This document shows positions 61,926-64,000 of a DNA stretch of 64,000 nt, piece by piece. Each line of letters begins with the position of its first letter. Position 1 is the stretch's first letter. The stretch is from Ornithinibacillus massiliensis (GTDB lineage Bacteria; Bacillota; Bacilli; Bacillales; Amphibacillaceae): NCBI RefSeq assembly GCF_018310345.1, contig NZ_JAGXBY010000003.1, positions 124,001 to 188,000 on the forward strand, read 5' to 3'. Below the pieces are notes generated by a model. It was not told the origin of the DNA and searched no databases. It saw only the letters and a program-made list of their open reading frames with translations. Position numbers and translations under genes: made by a program.

Positions 61926-62615
61926 CTATGGATTCACAGGGAAATGTAAGCGAATATCAGCAAAAGTAGTAGTATCGAAAATCTTTTTTCCATACTCTTC
62001 TAGTACATGAATGGTGATATTTGAATCATCTCCATATTCAAATACACGTGAAATAATATCTTCCTGTGTATGTTCATCTAGCACATCTTGAGAAAATTCC
62101 ATATAGAGATAGTATTTCCCATTATAATAATATAATGTTTCCTCCTCACTTCCTGTATCATCGTGGAAGTGGTGACTGAGTTGTATAACATCTTCAAAGT
62201 CTTTAAAACCAGCGATAATCCATAAATTCTCCTCAACGAAATCTTCATCTGCATCGTCACTATCGCTTTTACCAAACTTTTCTTCTAAGAATGATTCTAC
62301 TTTCTCATCTACAGGAATATCTATAGTAGAGCCATCTTCATCAATTGGAAATTCTAGATTATCTCCATTTTTAGAAAGCTGCGCCTTTGTAACAACAATT
62401 TCTAAGCCTTTTTCTAGAGCATGAACTTGAATCCATAAAGGGCCATCTACATGAAAGTCTTCTTGATAATTCACTTCATCCATCATCTGCCAGAACAATT
62501 GTTCACTACGCTCACGATTATACCAAATTTCTTCCCTTTGAAAACCTCGATCTTCAATATCTACATAAGAGATAAAGAATTTTACTGTGTTCTCATTAAT
62601 TCTTTCGATTTCCAT
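61926..62615 (-). CDS. mecA: Adaptor protein MecA
   Basis: 229 aa. N-terminal substrate-binding domain (MEIERINENTVKFFISYVDIEDRGF), an acidic linker (DSDDADEDF), and a C-terminal ClpC-binding domain (IIAGFKDFEDVIQLS...LYYYNGKYYLYMEF). MecA delivers ComK and other proteins to ClpC/ClpP. The ATG follows GGGAGAG; 8 upstream codons are not used. Single gene between coiA and spx. Confidence 0.95.
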   Translation of the reverse strand: MEIERINENTVKFFISYVDIEDRGFQREEIWYNRERSEQLFWQMMDEVNYQEDFHVDGPLWIQVHALEKGLEIVVTKAQLSKNGDNLEFPIDEDGSTIDIPVDEKVESFLEEKFGKSDSDDADEDFVEENLWIIAGFKDFEDVIQLSHHFHDDTGSEEETLYYYNGKYYLYMEFSQDVLDEHTQEDIISRVFEYGDDSNITIHVLEEYGKKIFDTTTFADIRLHFPVNP

Positions 62616-62639
62616 GCAATTCTCTCCCTTCTTTTTCAA

Positions 62640-62918
62640 TCTAGCTCCAGTGACTTGGGAGCTTCACTTAAGGCTATACTCCAAGAGGCGTGTTTACTTT
62701 ACTCGACTTAAGTGTCCTGCCCATTTATTGCTTACTGGGCTACTTCCCTTTTTTTATATTCAATAGAGCTAGTCTATTCTTATCTATTGAAAAAAGAATA
62801 CCATCTTATTTATATTGTATGTTAGCATATTGCAATATGAAAATTAATATGCCTATATATAATTATTTAAAACATTATTTTAACTTATTTAACCGAATTT
62901 GTCATCATTCTAACATAC
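62640..62918. other. Intergenic region with a structured GC-richer stretch
   Basis: 62640-62760 is GC-richer than its surroundings and holds several short stems: AGCTCC/GGGAGCT (62643-62663), two CTTAAG copies, CCCA...TGGG, and a closing T7. It looks like a decayed copy of a Bacillaceae intergenic repeat ('CTAGCTCCAG...') or a structured RNA. The remainder to 62918 is AT-rich with no gene. Confidence 0.4.
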
Positions 62919-62957
62919 TAAAAGCGCAGATTCTTGATATTAGGAATCTGCGCTTTT
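62919..62957. terminator. Terminator of spx
   Basis: AAAGCGCAGATTC pairs with GAATCTGCGCTTT around 10 nt, T-runs on both strands. Confidence 0.92.
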
Positions 62958-62976
62958 ACTTTTGAAAAGATGGTGC

Positions 62977-63372
62977 TTAATTAACCATTCTTCTAGCTTC
63001 CTCTAATTGAAAAGTTCGTACAGTTCTTGGTAAAAACCTGCGAATCTCATCTTCATTATAGCCAACTTGCAGCCTTTTTTCATCTATAATGATCGGTCTT
63101 CTTAGTAAGCCTGGATTCTCTTGAATCAAAGTAAATAATTCTTTTAAAGGAAGCTGATCAATATTTACGTCTAAACTTTGAAATACTTTGGAACGTGTTG
63201 AGATGATCTCATCTGTACCATCTTCTGTCATCCTTAATATTTCCTTTATTTCATCTAAAGTTAGCGACTCAGAAAATATATTCCGCTCCTTAAAAGGAAT
63301 TTGGTTGTCTTTCAACCAAGCTTTTGCTTTTCTACAAGATGTACAACTAGGTGAGGTATAAAGTGTTACCAT
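62977..63372 (-). CDS. spx: Redox-sensing global regulator Spx
   Basis: 131 aa, exactly the family length. ArsC-like fold with the CTSC redox switch (CxxC) at residues 10-13 and the [25 protein letters not shown] segment. Spx binds the alpha C-terminal domain of RNA polymerase and, when oxidised, turns on thiol-stress genes. GGAGTG lies before the ATG. Post-translational control through SpxH, also in this window. A dyad and a TTGACA promoter lie upstream. Confidence 0.96.
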   Translation of the reverse strand: MVTLYTSPSCTSCRKAKAWLKDNQIPFKERNIFSESLTLDEIKEILRMTEDGTDEIISTRSKVFQSLDVNIDQLPLKELFTLIQENPGLLRRPIIIDEKRLQVGYNEDEIRRFLPRTVRTFQLEEARRMVN

Positions 63373-63393
63373 GATACTTCACTCCTCATTACT

Positions 63394-63410
63394 GTTTACA
63401 ATTGGTAAAC
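63394..63410. promoter_or_regulatory. Dyad in the spx leader
   Basis: GTTTAC-AATTG-GTAAAC, a perfect 6-bp-arm dyad 22 bp before the start codon, between promoter and ribosome site. A possible repressor site; it differs from the PerR and YodB sites known at B. subtilis spx. Confidence 0.5.
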
Positions 63411-63448
63411 CTTTAATCGGTTATTAAATTAAAATTACTTTAAATAAC

Positions 63449-63477
63449 CTATAAGTATAGTATACATCATTTGTCAA
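63449..63477 (-). promoter_or_regulatory. Sigma-A-like promoter of spx
   Basis: TTGACA (63477-63472), 17 bp, TTATAG (63454-63449) on the minus strand, about 75 bp before the ATG. Confidence 0.55.
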
Positions 63478-63586
63478 GTAATAGATAGATTATTTTCACT
63501 AAAAATATCAAATTCACAAAATCGATATAATTACTGTCTAAAAATAAATTATCCATAAATCCATTCACTAATAACGCCCCTTATAA

Positions 63587-63603
63587 TGTTAGGTTATATT
63601 ACA
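63587..63603. promoter_or_regulatory. TnrA/GlnR box upstream of the P-II gene
   Basis: TGTTAGGTTATATTACA matches TGTNA-N7-TNACA perfectly, 89 bp before the P-II ATG. Indicates nitrogen control. A TATAAT lies at 63655-63660. Confidence 0.75.
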
Positions 63604-63691
63604 TTTAAATAAATATTTTCTTGATTTTTTAGAAAAACCCGCTTATCATTTTATTATAATGTTATAAAACCTTACATAAGGAGGGGAGTAA

Positions 63692-64000
63692 ATGAAAAAG
63701 ATTGAAGCCATAATACGTCCAGAAACATTCCAATCTTTACGTAGTAGCTTATCCGAAATAGGGATAGGCGGTTTAACGATTACAGAAGCAGCTGGTACCG
63801 GGAAACAAAAAGGGAAAACCGGATTATTTCGCGGTACTACGTTTCAGCTACAGTTATTACCTAAGCTTAAAGTAGAAACAGTCGTGGATGATAGTCAAGT
63901 TGATGAAATAGTCGACATAATCATCAACACTTGTAGCACAGGAACAATTGGTGACGGAAAAATCTTCATCCATCCGATTGAAGAAGTCATAAGAATTCGC
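63692..64000 (+). CDS. P-II family nitrogen regulatory protein, cut by the window end
   Basis: 103 codons to the window edge of an expected ~112. MKKIEAIIRPETFQSLRSSLSEIG, the T-loop GTGKQKGKTGLFRGTT, and TGTIGDGKIFIHPIEEVIRIR (the B-loop/ATP signature) define P-II. The uridylylation Tyr of enteric GlnB is absent (Phe in GLFRG), as usual in Bacillus NrgB/GlnK. It would bind AmtB and TnrA; an amtB gene is expected just beyond the window. AAGGAGGGG before the ATG. Confidence 0.92.
   Translation, partial: MKKIEAIIRPETFQSLRSSLSEIGIGGLTITEAAGTGKQKGKTGLFRGTTFQLQLLPKLKVETVVDDSQVDEIVDIIINTCSTGTIGDGKIFIHPIEEVIRIR

Overview
The window looks like a chromosomal segment of a low-GC, spore-forming Bacillaceae, most likely of the Oceanobacillus / Virgibacillus / Ornithinibacillus kind. 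This rests on the A+T-rich sequence, spore-coat genes (CotY/CotZ-type, CotO), a Bacillus-type FNR with a C-terminal cysteine cluster, and a run of genes in the order of the B. subtilis yjb region read backwards (prpE, yjbO, nadK, relQ/yjbM, yjbK, yjbI, spxH/yjbH, pepF, coiA, mecA, spx). The genus is inference; no marker gene here settles it.

Layout. 0-7 kb: hemolysin III-like protein, T-box-controlled argS, an AAA+ ATPase, a small basic protein, a minimal b-type haem membrane protein, a LysM/SleB-type hydrolase and an ECF sigma factor with an NTF2-like tail. 7-10 kb: an IS91-type HUH transposase with an overlapping small zinc-ribbon frame, then a TetR gene and an SMR efflux pair sharing an operator. 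10-24 kb: housekeeping and unknown genes (OsmC, nucleotidyltransferase, SLAP domain, HelD, AraC/GyrI, Fe-S-type cysteine cluster, SDR, RNase H-like, orphan HMG-CoA synthase, YneR, VOC, two GNATs, a deleted kinase, a histidine phosphatase) up to fnr. 24-29 kb: a four-gene ABC-2/lipoprotein operon and a CuA-domain lipoprotein preceded by a textbook FNR site. 29-38 kb: multicopper oxidase, SDR, membrane proteins, Nudix, MOSC, ProC, plus two decayed genes. 38-46 kb: a phased GC-rich repeat array, tRNA-Val, a sporulation-type amidase, a heterodimeric ABC exporter and yjcH-yjcG-yjcF. 46-52 kb: spore-coat genes between two direct copies of a ~290 bp palindromic repeat, then a broken mgtE. 52-64 kb: RodA/FtsW-like protein, the yjb block, and the start of a P-II gene with a TnrA/GlnR box.

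Functional threads. (1) Redox control: FNR, a CuA lipoprotein whose FNR site is centred exactly 41.5 bp from the predicted start, a second FNR-like site near 58.3 kb, and Spx with its adaptor SpxH. (2) Competence and proteolysis: MecA, CoiA, SpxH, Spx. (3) Sporulation: CotY/Z and CotO genes with sigma-K-like promoters, and a signal-peptide-less CwlC-type amidase. (4) Genome decay: mgtE (two lesions), a methyltransferase (internal TGA), a HAD hydrolase remnant, a P-loop kinase (out-of-frame deletion) and a nucleoside deaminase (frameshift) are all broken.

The least explained signals are two intergenic arrays (about 29.6 and 38.7 kb) in which an 8-bp TCGCGCGA-like core recurs every 19-22 bp, in step with two DNA helical turns, and a 143-bp inverted-repeat-bounded element at 10.8 kb that can fold as a three-way junction.
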